The notes under the pieces are model-generated. The model did no database searches, was not told where the DNA came from, and saw only the letters and a program-made list of their open reading frames with translations. Both the position numbers and the translations under genes were made by a program. A stretch of DNA of 64,000 nt from Knoellia sp. p5-6-4 (lineage in GTDB: Bacteria; Actinomycetota; Actinomycetes; Actinomycetales; Dermatophilaceae): contig NZ_JARGZF010000002.1 of assembly GCF_029222705.1 (NCBI RefSeq), positions 992,001-1,056,000 on the forward strand. The letters run 5' to 3'. Positions within the stretch are counted from its first letter, which is position 1. Each line of letters starts with the position of its first letter. Positions 1 to 8,527 of the stretch are shown here, piece after piece.

Positions 1-436
1 TCATGTGCGGGTCGCCGGGGACGAAGTAGACGTTGATCTCGATGGCGGCCGCGCCGGCGTCCTGCAGTGACCTGGCGAAGTCCTCCCACCCCCCGGGCGT
101 GCTGCCGTTGAGGCTGGCGATCACCGGCACGTCCACGACGCCCGCGGACCGCTCGACGAGGTCGAGGTAGCGCTGCGGACGGCCCGGCAGGCCGCTGTAG
201 CCGGTAGGGAAGAACGTCAGTGCCTCGCTGAACGCGTCAGCACGTGCCTCGACGAGCTCCTCGTCGCGCTCCTGCTCCTTGCGCAGCTGCTCCTCGAAAA
301 GGGACGGCAGCACGACGGCGCCGATGCCTGCAGCAGCGAGCTTGCGAACTCCGTTGACACTGCGCGTCATCGGCGACGCCGACGCGACGATGGGGTTGGC
401 GAGGGGCAGTCCCAGGTAGGTGGTCGAGAGGTCCAT
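1..436 (-). CDS. Dihydroorotate dehydrogenase-like protein, partial (N-terminal 145 residues)
   Basis: The frame runs off the left edge, so only the N-terminus is seen. It begins MDLSTTYLGLPLANPIVAS, the opening strand of the class 1 dihydroorotate dehydrogenase TIM barrel, followed by SASPMTRSV, PVIASLNGSTPGGWEDFA and AAAIEINVYF, all barrel strands of that FMN family. The ATG overlaps the nifJ stop by one base (TGATG) and has AAGGAG upstream, so it is translationally coupled to nifJ. DHOD-like proteins of this kind commonly sit beside pyruvate:ferredoxin oxidoreductase genes. Whether it oxidises dihydroorotate, or serves as a flavoprotein partner of the oxidoreductase, cannot be told without the C-terminus. 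Confidence 0.88.
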   Translation of the reverse strand, partial: MDLSTTYLGLPLANPIVASASPMTRSVNGVRKLAAAGIGAVVLPSLFEEQLRKEQERDEELVEARADAFSEALTFFPTGYSGLPGRPQRYLDLVERSAGVVDVPVIASLNGSTPGGWEDFARSLQDAGAAAIEINVYFVPGDPHM

Positions 437-3400
437 CACGAGCTCCTTCGCGCGTCGGCGGTGAACTGGCTGGCGCTGCGCGTCGCCATCTCCTCGTAGG
501 TGGCCCAGCGCTGGTCGACCGCCTCCTGCGCCAGCGCGAGCAGCCGCTCTGCCTCCACCGGGTCGGCGTTGCGCAGCATGCGGTAGCGCAGCTCTCGGTA
601 GATGTAGTCCTCCAGCGGGATCCGCGGCCGCGGCGAGTCGAGCATGAACGGGTTGCGACCGCCCGCGCGGGCCACGGGGTCGTAGCGCACCAGCGGCCAG
701 TGGCCGCTCGCGACGGCCCGGTACTGCTGGTCGAGGCCGTCCTTCATCTCGATGCCGTGGGCGATGCAGTGGCTGTAGGCGATGATCAGCGACGGACCGT
801 CGAAGGCCTCGGCCTCCCGGAAGGCGGTGAGGGTCTGCTGCGCGTCGGCGCCCATGGCGACCCGCGCGACGTAGACGTTGCCGTAGGCGATCGCCTGGAG
901 GGCGAGGTCCTTCTTCGCCATCGTCTTTCCGGCAGCGGCGAACTTGGCTACGGCGCCGAGCGGCGTCGCCTTGGACGACTGGCCGCCGGTGTTGGAGTAG
1001 ACCTCGGTGTCGAGGACCAGGACGTTCACGTCGCGACCGCTGGCCAGGACGTGGTCGAGCCCCCCGGAGCCGATGTCGTAGGCCCACCCGTCGCCCCCCA
1101 CGATCCACACGCTGCGACGCAGCAGGTGGTCCGAGACGCTGCGCAGGTCCTCGACGGCCGACCCCTCCAGCGAGCTCAGCCGGCGGTTCAGCTCGGCGAC
1201 CCGCTCGCGCTGCGCGGCCAGCTCGAACTCGCGCACCTGGGGAGCGTCGAGGATCGCGTCGGCAAGCTCGGTCCCGACCTGCGGGCGCAGCTCGGTGAGC
1301 CGCTCGCGCGCCAGCCTCGTGTGCAGGTCGGCGGCCAGGCGCAGGCCGAGGCCGAACTCGGCGTTGTCCTCGAAGAGCGAGTTCGACCAGGCCGGGCCGC
1401 GCCCCTCAGCGTTCTTCGTCCACGGTGTCGTCGGCAGGTTGCCGCCGTAGATCGAGGAGCACCCGGTGGCATTCGCGACGGTGAGCCGCTCGCCGAACAG
1501 CTGGGTCAGCAGCTTCAGGTAGGGCGTCTCCCCGCATCCCGCGCACGCGCCGGAGAACTCGAAGAGCGGCTGGAGGAACTGGGTGCCACGCACCGTGCCG
1601 AAGTCGACGCGCGAGCGGTCGGCCGTGGGCAGGGTCTCGAAGAACGCGATGTTGGGCTGCTCGCGTTCGACCTGCTCGTCCACCGGTGCGAGGTTGATGG
1701 CCTTGCGGCTGGCGTCGGTCACGGGGCTCACCGGGCACGCCTCGACGCAGAGGCCGCAGCCCGTGCAGTCCTCGACGTAGACCTGCAGGGCGTAGCGGGT
1801 CGTCGGCAGGCCGACAGCGTCGAGCGGCATGCTCCGGAAACCCGTTGGGGCGTCGGCGAGCTCACCCTCGTCGAAGTACTTCGAGCGGATCACGCTGTGC
1901 GGGCAGACGAAGCTGCACGTGCCGCACTGGATGCAGGTGGACGGGTCCCACTCGGCGACCAGGTCCGAGATACGTCGCTTCTCGTATGCCGTGGTGCCGC
2001 TGGGGAAGGTGCCGTCCACCGGGAGCGCGCTCACCGGCAGCTCGTCGCCGCGCCCGGCCATCATGGCCGCCGTCACCTGCCGCACGAAGGCCGGGGCGGT
2101 CGGGGGCACCGGGGGCAAGGGCTCACGGACCGAGGTCGTGGCGGCGGGCACCGTCACCTCGTTCAGGGCCGCCACAGCCGCGTCCACCGCCTCCTCGTTG
2201 CGCCGGACGACCTCGCTCCCCCGCTTCCAGTACGTCCTGCGGATGGCGCCCTTGACCTGCTCGATGGCGCGCTCGCGCGGCAGCACCCCGGAGATCGCGA
2301 AGAAGCAGGTCTGGAGCACCGTGTTGGTCCGCCCCGGCAGGCCGCAGTCGCGGGCCACCTTGTCGGCGTCGATGGCGAACAGCCGCAGTCCCTTGGCGAT
2401 CACCTGCTGCTGCACCGTGCGCGGAAGGGCGTCCCACACCAGGTCGGGCGGCTGCGGGGCGTTCAGGAGCAGGGTCGCGCCGTCGGCCGCCCGAGCCAGC
2501 ACGTCGACCTTCTCGAGCAGGCCGAGGTGGTGGCAGCCGACGAAGCCGGCCCGGTGCACGAGGTAGGGCGCGCGCACGGGGTGGGGACCGAACCGCAGGT
2601 GCGAGACGGTCTGGCCGCCGGACTTCTTGGAGTCGTAGACGAAGTAGCCCTGCGCGTAGATCGCCGGGTCCGCGCCGAGGATCTTGATGGTGTTCTTGTT
2701 GGCCCCGACCGTGCCGTCGGAACCGAGCCCGAAGAAGACCGCTCGCACCGTCGCCGGGTCCTCGATGTCGAGGTCGAGGTCGTAGGTGAGGCTGGTGCCG
2801 CTGACGTCGTCGACGATGCCGACCGTGAACCGCGCTCGGGGGTCCGGCCGGCCCAGCTCCTCGAAGACCCCGGCCACCATGCCCGGGGTGAACTCCTTGG
2901 ACGACAGGCCGTAGCGTCCGCCGACCACCAGGGGCAGGCGTCCCCCGTCGCCGTGCCGGCTCGCCTCGGTGAGTGCGGCCACCACGTCGAGGAAGAGCGG
3001 TTCGCCCCCGGCGCCCGGCTCCTTGGTGCGGTCGAGGACGGCCACCCGCGACGCGGTCGGCGGTAGTGCTGCGACGAGCTCGGCGGCCGGGAAGGGCCGG
3101 TAGAGGCGGACCTGGACGATGCCGACCCGCTCCCCTGACTCGACGAGATGTGCCACCGTCTCGCGGGCGGTCTGGGCGCCGGAGCCCATGACCACGACCA
3201 CGCGCTCGGCCTCGGGGTGCCCGGCATACTCCACCAGCCGGTAGGCCCGGCCGCAGTGCTCGGCGAGCTCGTCCATGGCAGCCTGCACGATGGCGGGGGT
3301 GCGCGCGTAGTAGGGGTTCACCGTCTCGCGGGCCTGGAAGTAGACGTCGGGGTTCTGGGCCGTGCCGCGGATGAACGGCCGCTCGGGAGTCAGCGCCCTC

Positions 3401-4005
3401 GACCGGTGCCGGCGCACGAGGTCCTCCGGCACCAGGGCGCGCAGCACGTCGTCACCGAGCAGCTCGATGGTGTTGAGCTCGTGCGAGGTGCGGAAGCCGT
3501 CGAAGAAGTGCACGAAGGGCACCCGCGAGCGCAGCGTCGCGGCCTGGGCCACCAGCGCGAGGTCGTGCGCCTCCTGCACCGAGGCCGACGACAGCAGGGC
3601 GAAGCCGGTCTGCCTCACGGCCATGACGTCGGAGTGGTCACCGAAGATCGAAAGCCCCTGCGCGGCAAGAGATCTCGCAGCGACATGGAAGACGGTGGAG
3701 GTGAGCTCACCGGCGATCTTGTACATGTTGGGCACCATGAGCAGCAGACCCTGTGACGCGGTGAACGTGGTGCTCAATGCTCCACCCTGCAGGGCGCCGT
3801 GCAGGGCCCCCGCCGCCCCGCCCTCGCTCTGCATCTCCATGACCGTGGGCACCGAGCCCCAGACGTTGGGGCGGTCGCGGGAGGCCCACTCGTCGGCGAG
3901 CTCGGCCATCGGGGAGGACGGGGTGATCGGGTAGATCGCGCACAGCTCGTTCAGCCGGTAGGCCACGCTCACGGCGGCCTCGTTGCCGTCGACCGTCACG
4001 CGCAT
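436..4005 (-). CDS. nifJ: Pyruvate:ferredoxin (flavodoxin) oxidoreductase
   Basis: Single-chain pyruvate:ferredoxin oxidoreductase of 1189 residues, the usual length. It oxidatively decarboxylates pyruvate to acetyl-CoA and passes electrons to ferredoxin or flavodoxin in the cytoplasm. The N-terminal pyrimidine-binding domain (EMQSEGGAAGALHGALQGG) is followed by the gamma domain (GLGSDGTVGANKNTIKILG). Two 4Fe-4S motifs lie near residues 690 and 750 (CIQCGTCSFVCP; CTGCGLCVEACP). The thiamine diphosphate domain has CAGCGE near 819 and GGDGWAYDIGSGGLDH near 975. The start MRVTVDGNEAA matches the family N-terminus and lies just after the upstream stop; the frame stays open for 62 further codons, but that segment is Arg/Ser-rich shadow. 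Middle gene of a three-gene leftward operon. It is unusual for an aerobe and suggests microaerobic or overflow metabolism. Confidence 0.97.
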   Translation of the reverse strand: MRVTVDGNEAAVSVAYRLNELCAIYPITPSSPMAELADEWASRDRPNVWGSVPTVMEMQSEGGAAGALHGALQGGALSTTFTASQGLLLMVPNMYKIAGELTSTVFHVAARSLAAQGLSIFGDHSDVMAVRQTGFALLSSASVQEAHDLALVAQAATLRSRVPFVHFFDGFRTSHELNTIELLGDDVLRALVPEDLVRRHRSRALTPERPFIRGTAQNPDVYFQARETVNPYYARTPAIVQAAMDELAEHCGRAYRLVEYAGHPEAERVVVVMGSGAQTARETVAHLVESGERVGIVQVRLYRPFPAAELVAALPPTASRVAVLDRTKEPGAGGEPLFLDVVAALTEASRHGDGGRLPLVVGGRYGLSSKEFTPGMVAGVFEELGRPDPRARFTVGIVDDVSGTSLTYDLDLDIEDPATVRAVFFGLGSDGTVGANKNTIKILGADPAIYAQGYFVYDSKKSGGQTVSHLRFGPHPVRAPYLVHRAGFVGCHHLGLLEKVDVLARAADGATLLLNAPQPPDLVWDALPRTVQQQVIAKGLRLFAIDADKVARDCGLPGRTNTVLQTCFFAISGVLPRERAIEQVKGAIRRTYWKRGSEVVRRNEEAVDAAVAALNEVTVPAATTSVREPLPPVPPTAPAFVRQVTAAMMAGRGDELPVSALPVDGTFPSGTTAYEKRRISDLVAEWDPSTCIQCGTCSFVCPHSVIRSKYFDEGELADAPTGFRSMPLDAVGLPTTRYALQVYVEDCTGCGLCVEACPVSPVTDASRKAINLAPVDEQVEREQPNIAFFETLPTADRSRVDFGTVRGTQFLQPLFEFSGACAGCGETPYLKLLTQLFGERLTVANATGCSSIYGGNLPTTPWTKNAEGRGPAWSNSLFEDNAEFGLGLRLAADLHTRLARERLTELRPQVGTELADAILDAPQVREFELAAQRERVAELNRRLSSLEGSAVEDLRSVSDHLLRRSVWIVGGDGWAYDIGSGGLDHVLASGRDVNVLVLDTEVYSNTGGQSSKATPLGAVAKFAAAGKTMAKKDLALQAIAYGNVYVARVAMGADAQQTLTAFREAEAFDGPSLIIAYSHCIAHGIEMKDGLDQQYRAVASGHWPLVRYDPVARAGGRNPFMLDSPRPRIPLEDYIYRELRYRMLRNADPVEAERLLALAQEAVDQRWATYEEMATRSASQFTADARRSS

Positions 4006-4006
4006 G

Positions 4007-5653
4007 TCAGCTCCCCTCCGCGCTGCCCTCGGCCACCATCTCGATCGCGTGGACCGGGCACTGGCGGTAACAGGTGCCACACCCCGTGCACGCGGTGTAG
4101 TCGAACCGGTAGCGGTGTCCCTTGCCGAGCTTGATGACCGCGTCCTCGGGGCACGCACCGAGGCAGCCGTCGCACTCGAAGCAGTTGCCACAGGACAGGC
4201 AGCGGCCGGCCTCGAAAGCGACCTCGTCAGGCGAGAGCCCCTCGGTCACCTCCACGAAGGCGTGGACCCGCTCCTGCGGGTCGAGCTCATGCTGCTCCCG
4301 GCGGGTGTGGTCGCCGAAGTACCAGAGGTTGAGGGCGCCGAAGTCCGCCACCGGGTGCTTGGCCGCAGGGGTGAGCTCCTGCCCCCGCAGCCACGCGTCG
4401 ATGCTGCGAGCCGCCCGCTTCCCGTGGCCGACCCCGACGGTCACCGTGCGCTCGCTCGGCACGGCGTCGCCACCGGCGAACACCCCCGCCGCACCCGTCA
4501 TCAGCGTGACGGGGTCCACCCTCACGGTGTCGCCGTCGAATTCCACGTCCGGGAGCTCGCGCAGGAAGCCGGTGTCGCTCTCCTGGCCCAGCGCGAGGAT
4601 CACCGTGTCGGCCGCGAGCCTCTCGAACCGGCCGGTGCCGTGCGGGCGCCCCCGCTTGTCGAGCTCCTGCACCTCGACGGTCAGCTCGTGCTCGTTCATC
4701 GAGCTGATCGTGCGCAGCCAGTTGATCCGGATGCCCTCCGCCTCGGCGTCACAGGCCTCCTCCTCGTGGGCCGGCATCTGTGCGCGCGTCCGCCGGTAGA
4801 TGACGACCGTGTCCTCGGCCCCCAGCCGGCGCGCGACCCGGGCGGCGTCCATGGCCGTGTTGCCGCCGCCGTAGACCGCGACGCGCCCGGTCATCGGCCC
4901 CTGCTCGCCCGACTCGACCCCCCGGAGGAAAGCGACCGCGTCGATGACCCGCCCGGCGTCCTCGTTGGGGATGTCGACCCGCTTGGACAGGTGGGCACCC
5001 ACCGCCACGAAGACCGCGTCGAAGCCGCCGTCGCGCATCTCCTCGGCCAGGCTCGAGACCCGGCGCTCCTGCTCGAACAGGACCCCCAGGGCCGCGATGC
5101 GGGCGATCTCGGCGTCGAGGACGTCCCGCGGCAGCCGGTAGGCGGGGATGCCGTAGCGCATCATGCCGCCGGGGGCCGCGCCGCTGTCACGCACGACGAC
5201 CTCGTGACCGAGCCTGGCGAGGTGGTAGGCCGCCGACAGGCCGCTCGGCCCGGCGCCGACCACGAGCACCCGCCGCCCCGACCTCTGCTGCGGCCGCTCC
5301 AGCTGCCAGCCACGTTCGATGGCGAGGTCACCGAGGAAGCGCTCGACCCCGTGGATGGAGATCGCGTCGTCGAGCTCGGACCGGTTGCAGACGCGCTCGC
5401 ACGGGTGGTAGCAGACCCGCCCGTGGACCGCGGGGAACGGGTTGTCACGGGTGAGCAGCCGCCAGGCGCCCTCGTGGTCGCCCTCGCGGACACGGGCGAG
5501 CCAGCCCTGGATGTCCTCGCCGGCGGGGCAGCCGGCGTTGCACGGCGGAAGGAGGTCCACGTAGACGGGTCGGCGCTGGCGGACGGGGCCCGCCCGCAGC
5601 CTCCCGAGGCCGAGCGGCGCCAGCGGGGTCAGGTCGCGGTCGCCCGTCGTCAC
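4007..5653 (-). CDS. GltD-like FAD/NAD(P) oxidoreductase with N- and C-terminal Fe-S domains
   Basis: 548-residue flavoprotein of the glutamate synthase small-subunit superfamily. An N-terminal Fe-S domain has CNAGCPAG near residue 36 and CYHPCERVC near 86. The FAD site VVGAGPSGLSAAYHL is near 131, an NADPH-type GGGNTAMDAA site near 258 and GVFAGGDAV near 388. The C-terminus adds two 4Fe-4S motifs (CDGCLGACP; CTGCGTCYRQCP), which plain GltD lacks. The start is a GTG with GGGAGG six bases upstream; longer readings are low-complexity. It ends one base before nifJ starts. The extra clusters and the context suggest it moves electrons between ferredoxin reduced by NifJ and NAD(P)H. That role is inferred; a GltA-type partner is absent here. 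Confidence 0.9.
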   Translation of the reverse strand: MTTGDRDLTPLAPLGLGRLRAGPVRQRRPVYVDLLPPCNAGCPAGEDIQGWLARVREGDHEGAWRLLTRDNPFPAVHGRVCYHPCERVCNRSELDDAISIHGVERFLGDLAIERGWQLERPQQRSGRRVLVVGAGPSGLSAAYHLARLGHEVVVRDSGAAPGGMMRYGIPAYRLPRDVLDAEIARIAALGVLFEQERRVSSLAEEMRDGGFDAVFVAVGAHLSKRVDIPNEDAGRVIDAVAFLRGVESGEQGPMTGRVAVYGGGNTAMDAARVARRLGAEDTVVIYRRTRAQMPAHEEEACDAEAEGIRINWLRTISSMNEHELTVEVQELDKRGRPHGTGRFERLAADTVILALGQESDTGFLRELPDVEFDGDTVRVDPVTLMTGAAGVFAGGDAVPSERTVTVGVGHGKRAARSIDAWLRGQELTPAAKHPVADFGALNLWYFGDHTRREQHELDPQERVHAFVEVTEGLSPDEVAFEAGRCLSCGNCFECDGCLGACPEDAVIKLGKGHRYRFDYTACTGCGTCYRQCPVHAIEMVAEGSAEGS

Positions 5654-5798
5654 AGATGCCTCCCTGCCGTGGCGGCCGGCTCGGCGACGCCACCCGTGTG
5701 AAGTCCCCCCGATCGTCGCCCGTGCCGCGCTCCCACCTCTAGGGTCCTTCGTCACCAGCGGTGGCGACCGGCCGCCCGGCAGCGGTGGGTTTGCGACA

Positions 5799-7679
5799 AT
5801 GTCAGCCGTGCACCTCGCCTTCACGCTGCTCGCGGTGGTGGCCACCGTGACGGCCGTGGCGGGGCTCTCCCGACGGGTGGGTGTCTCCGCTCCACTGGTC
5901 CTGATCGTCACGGGCGTCGTGGGGTCCTACCTGCCCTTCCTCCCCGAACCCCGGCTCAGCTCCGAGGTGGTGTTGGTCGGCCTGCTGCCGCCCCTGCTGT
6001 ATGCCGCGGCCATCCGCACGTCGTTGGTGGACTTCCGTGACAACAAGGGGGTCATCGGGTCGCTCTCGGTGGGGCTGGTGCTCTTCACGGCCCTCGGGGT
6101 CGGCGTCGTCGCCTGGTGGCTGCTGCCGGTGCCCTTCGCTGTGGCCTTCGCCCTGGGCGCCGTCGTCGCCCCGCCCGACGCCGTGGCGGCGACCGCGGTG
6201 GCGCGCCGGATCGGGCTGCCCCGGCGGCTGGTCACCATCCTCGAGGGCGAGTCACTGGTCAACGACGCCACCGCCCTGGTAGCGCTGCGCACTGCCATCG
6301 CCGCGTTCACGGCGACCGCGGCCGTCAGCCTCGGCTCCGTGACCCTCGACTTCGCGTGGGCGGTGGCCGGAGGCGTCGCCCTCGGGCTCGCCGCCGCGGT
6401 CGTGGTGGGCGCGGTGCGACGTCTCGTCGACGACCCCGTCATCGACACCTCGCTGTCGTTCATGACTCCGTTCCTCGCCTACCTGCCCGCCGAGGCGCTG
6501 CACGCGTCCGGGGTGCTCGCCGTGGTGGTGGCGGGACTGCTGCTCAGCCACCGCTCGCCCATCCTGCAGAGCGCCGCCTCCCGCACCAGCGAGCGCATCA
6601 ACTGGGCGACGGTCCAGTTCCTGCTCGAGAACGCCGTCTTCCTCATGATCGGCCTGCAGATGCGCCGCGTCGTCTCGGGCGTCGCTGCCTCCGACCTCGG
6701 CTTCGGCCTCATCGTCGGCACCAGCATGGCGGTCCTGCTGACCGTGATGCTGCTGCGGCCGGTCTGGGTCTTCCCGCTGTTCTGGGTGGCCCCCCGGCTC
6801 GGCGCCAGCACCGGCGACCCGGCGCCGTGGTCGCACACGGCCGTGCTGTCGTGGGCCGCCATGCGCGGGGTGGTCACGCTCGCTGCGGCGCTGGTCCTGC
6901 CCCCGCAGACGCCGCACCGCGACGTGCTCGTCTTCATCGCGATGGTCGTCACGGTCGGCACCCTGCTCGTGCAGGGCACCACGCTGCCGTGGCTGGCCAG
7001 GCGCCTCGGCGTGCGCGGGCCCGACCGCCGCGAGGACGCCCTCGCGGAGGCCACCCTGCTCCAGCAGGCGGTGGCCGCGGGCCTGCGGGCCCTCGACGCC
7101 GTCCCCGAGATCGACCGTGACACTGCTGCCCGGCTGCGCCAGCGCGCCGAGGACCGCACGACGGCCGCCTGGGAGCGGCTCGGGCGCGCTCGCCCGGACG
7201 AGCAGGAGACGCCGAGCGAGGCCTACCGGCGGGCCCGTCTCCTGACCCTGGCGGCAGAGCGGGCCGAGCTGCTGCGCCTGCGGGATGCCGGCGAGGCCGA
7301 CCACCAGGTGCTCAGCACGGTCATGGCCCAGCTCGACATCGAGGAGTCGGTGCTCGAGCGGCTCGAGGACCGGGCCGAGGCCGTCCGCGACATCCCCCTC
7401 CACGCGCCCGAGTCCCTGGCGGCCGCGTGCCGGCACCTCGAGCGCTACCGCCGTCCGGTCCAGCCGCTCACCCCACAGGGCTGCCTCGACTGCGAGCGCG
7501 AGGGCCTGGTGCCGGTGCACCTGCGCCTCTGCCTCGCCTGCGGCAACGTCGGCTGCTGCGACTCCTCGGTGGGCCGGCACGCCGAGCGGCACTTCAAGGA
7601 GACCGGCCACCCCGTGATCCGCAGCTTCGAGCCGGGCGAGCACTGGCGCTGGTGCTACGTCGACGAGGTGCTCGGCTGA
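5799..7679 (+). CDS. CPA1-type Na+/H+ antiporter with C-terminal UBP zinc finger
   Basis: 626-residue membrane protein. Roughly residues 1-400 hold about a dozen hydrophobic segments of the Na+/H+ exchanger fold, including APPDAVAATAVARRIG and EGESLVNDATALVALR, which carry the acidic residues expected to bind the ion. A charged, probably coiled cytoplasmic stretch (about 405-550) follows. The last ~65 residues are a ubiquitin-hydrolase-type zinc finger: CLDC, CLACGNVGCC and a His-rich RHAERHFKETGHPV. This fusion is known in actinobacterial antiporters. Bacteria lack true ubiquitin, so the finger may sense a peptide C-terminus or serve regulation. A TAGGGT box at 5740-5745 could be its -10, giving a ~45-base leader. 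Divergent from the nifJ operon. Confidence 0.93.
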   Translation: MSAVHLAFTLLAVVATVTAVAGLSRRVGVSAPLVLIVTGVVGSYLPFLPEPRLSSEVVLVGLLPPLLYAAAIRTSLVDFRDNKGVIGSLSVGLVLFTALGVGVVAWWLLPVPFAVAFALGAVVAPPDAVAATAVARRIGLPRRLVTILEGESLVNDATALVALRTAIAAFTATAAVSLGSVTLDFAWAVAGGVALGLAAAVVVGAVRRLVDDPVIDTSLSFMTPFLAYLPAEALHASGVLAVVVAGLLLSHRSPILQSAASRTSERINWATVQFLLENAVFLMIGLQMRRVVSGVAASDLGFGLIVGTSMAVLLTVMLLRPVWVFPLFWVAPRLGASTGDPAPWSHTAVLSWAAMRGVVTLAAALVLPPQTPHRDVLVFIAMVVTVGTLLVQGTTLPWLARRLGVRGPDRREDALAEATLLQQAVAAGLRALDAVPEIDRDTAARLRQRAEDRTTAAWERLGRARPDEQETPSEAYRRARLLTLAAERAELLRLRDAGEADHQVLSTVMAQLDIEESVLERLEDRAEAVRDIPLHAPESLAAACRHLERYRRPVQPLTPQGCLDCEREGLVPVHLRLCLACGNVGCCDSSVGRHAERHFKETGHPVIRSFEPGEHWRWCYVDEVLG

Positions 7680-7725
7680 TCGGGACCTGTCGGGGAGCAG
7701 CCGCTGGACTGCCCAGGGGTGAGCA

Positions 7726-8484
7726 CTACAGCTGGATGCCGCGCGTCAGCGCCCCATCCACCACGAGGTTCGTGCCACTGATCCGGGACGCCCGTGGGCT
7801 GGCCAGGAACACCACCGGTGCCGCGATCTCCACCGGAGCGCCCATGTGCCCGGTCGGGTTGAGCCCGACCGCCATCTGGAACAGCTCAGGGTTGCCGGCC
7901 TCGATGGTGGCCCAGACCCCGCCCTCGAAGTAGGTGTTCCCGGGCGAGACCGTGTTGGCACGAATCCCCTTCGCGGCCAGCTGCATCGCAAGTCCGTGGA
8001 TGTAGCCGACGATCGCGGTCTTGGCTGTCCCGTAGGGCCCGGAGGCGAAGTCCGACTCGCGGCCGGACACGCTGGAGATGGCGATGATCGAGGCTGCGTC
8101 ACTGCGTTCGAGATACGGCACGGATGCACGAACGAGCCGGACGGTGTGCATGAGATCGACGTTCAGGCTGAGCTGCCAGTTCTCCTCGGTGTCGGGGATC
8201 GCGATGGCACTGACGTTGGCGACCACCACGTCGAGCCCTCCGAACGCCTCAGCCGACTGCTCCACCCACGCCGCGAGCGCCTCACCGTCACCGACGTCGA
8301 CCACTGTGCCGGAGACGCTCCCCCGGCCCCGCAGGGCGTCCTCCGTCGACGTGACCTCCTCGGCGTCTCGCGCGCAGAACCCTACGACAGCACCCTCGTC
8401 GAGGAAGGCCTCGACGATCGCCCGACCGATGCCACGCGTCCCACCGGTCACGAGGACGCATTTGCCGCTGAGCTGCAGGTCCAT
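7726..8484 (-). CDS. Short-chain dehydrogenase/reductase
   Basis: 252-residue classical SDR. The Rossmann motif TGGTRGIGRAI is at about residues 12-22, the NNAG-equivalent is VVANVSAIA, the catalytic Ser lies in AISSVSG, and the Tyr-Lys pair is in PYGTAKTA near 151-155. The C-terminus RISGTNLVVDGALTRG is the usual substrate-loop end. Substrate is unknown. The start ATG begins MDLQLSGKCVLVTGG, typical spacing for the family, with GAAAGG just upstream. It is the last gene of a probable leftward operon with the amidase and the 2-hydroxyacid oxidase; the gap to the amidase is 43 bases. Context suggests it oxidises or reduces an intermediate of the same catabolic route. Confidence 0.9.
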   Translation of the reverse strand: MDLQLSGKCVLVTGGTRGIGRAIVEAFLDEGAVVGFCARDAEEVTSTEDALRGRGSVSGTVVDVGDGEALAAWVEQSAEAFGGLDVVVANVSAIAIPDTEENWQLSLNVDLMHTVRLVRASVPYLERSDAASIIAISSVSGRESDFASGPYGTAKTAIVGYIHGLAMQLAAKGIRANTVSPGNTYFEGGVWATIEAGNPELFQMAVGLNPTGHMGAPVEIAAPVVFLASPRASRISGTNLVVDGALTRGIQL

Positions 8485-8527
8485 GGGCTGGCCTTTCGTC
8501 GGGGGCGACCCGCCGTCGCCGGGTGGT

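Noticed and set aside
700-3066. 788-codon open frame antisense to nifJ
   Set aside because: Shadow of a gene with complete Fe-S and thiamine motifs; composition is typical of an antisense frame.
4006-4191. 62-residue N-terminal extension of NifJ
   Set aside because: Overlaps the upstream flavoprotein gene and is low-complexity; family start MRVTVDGNEAA is at 4005.
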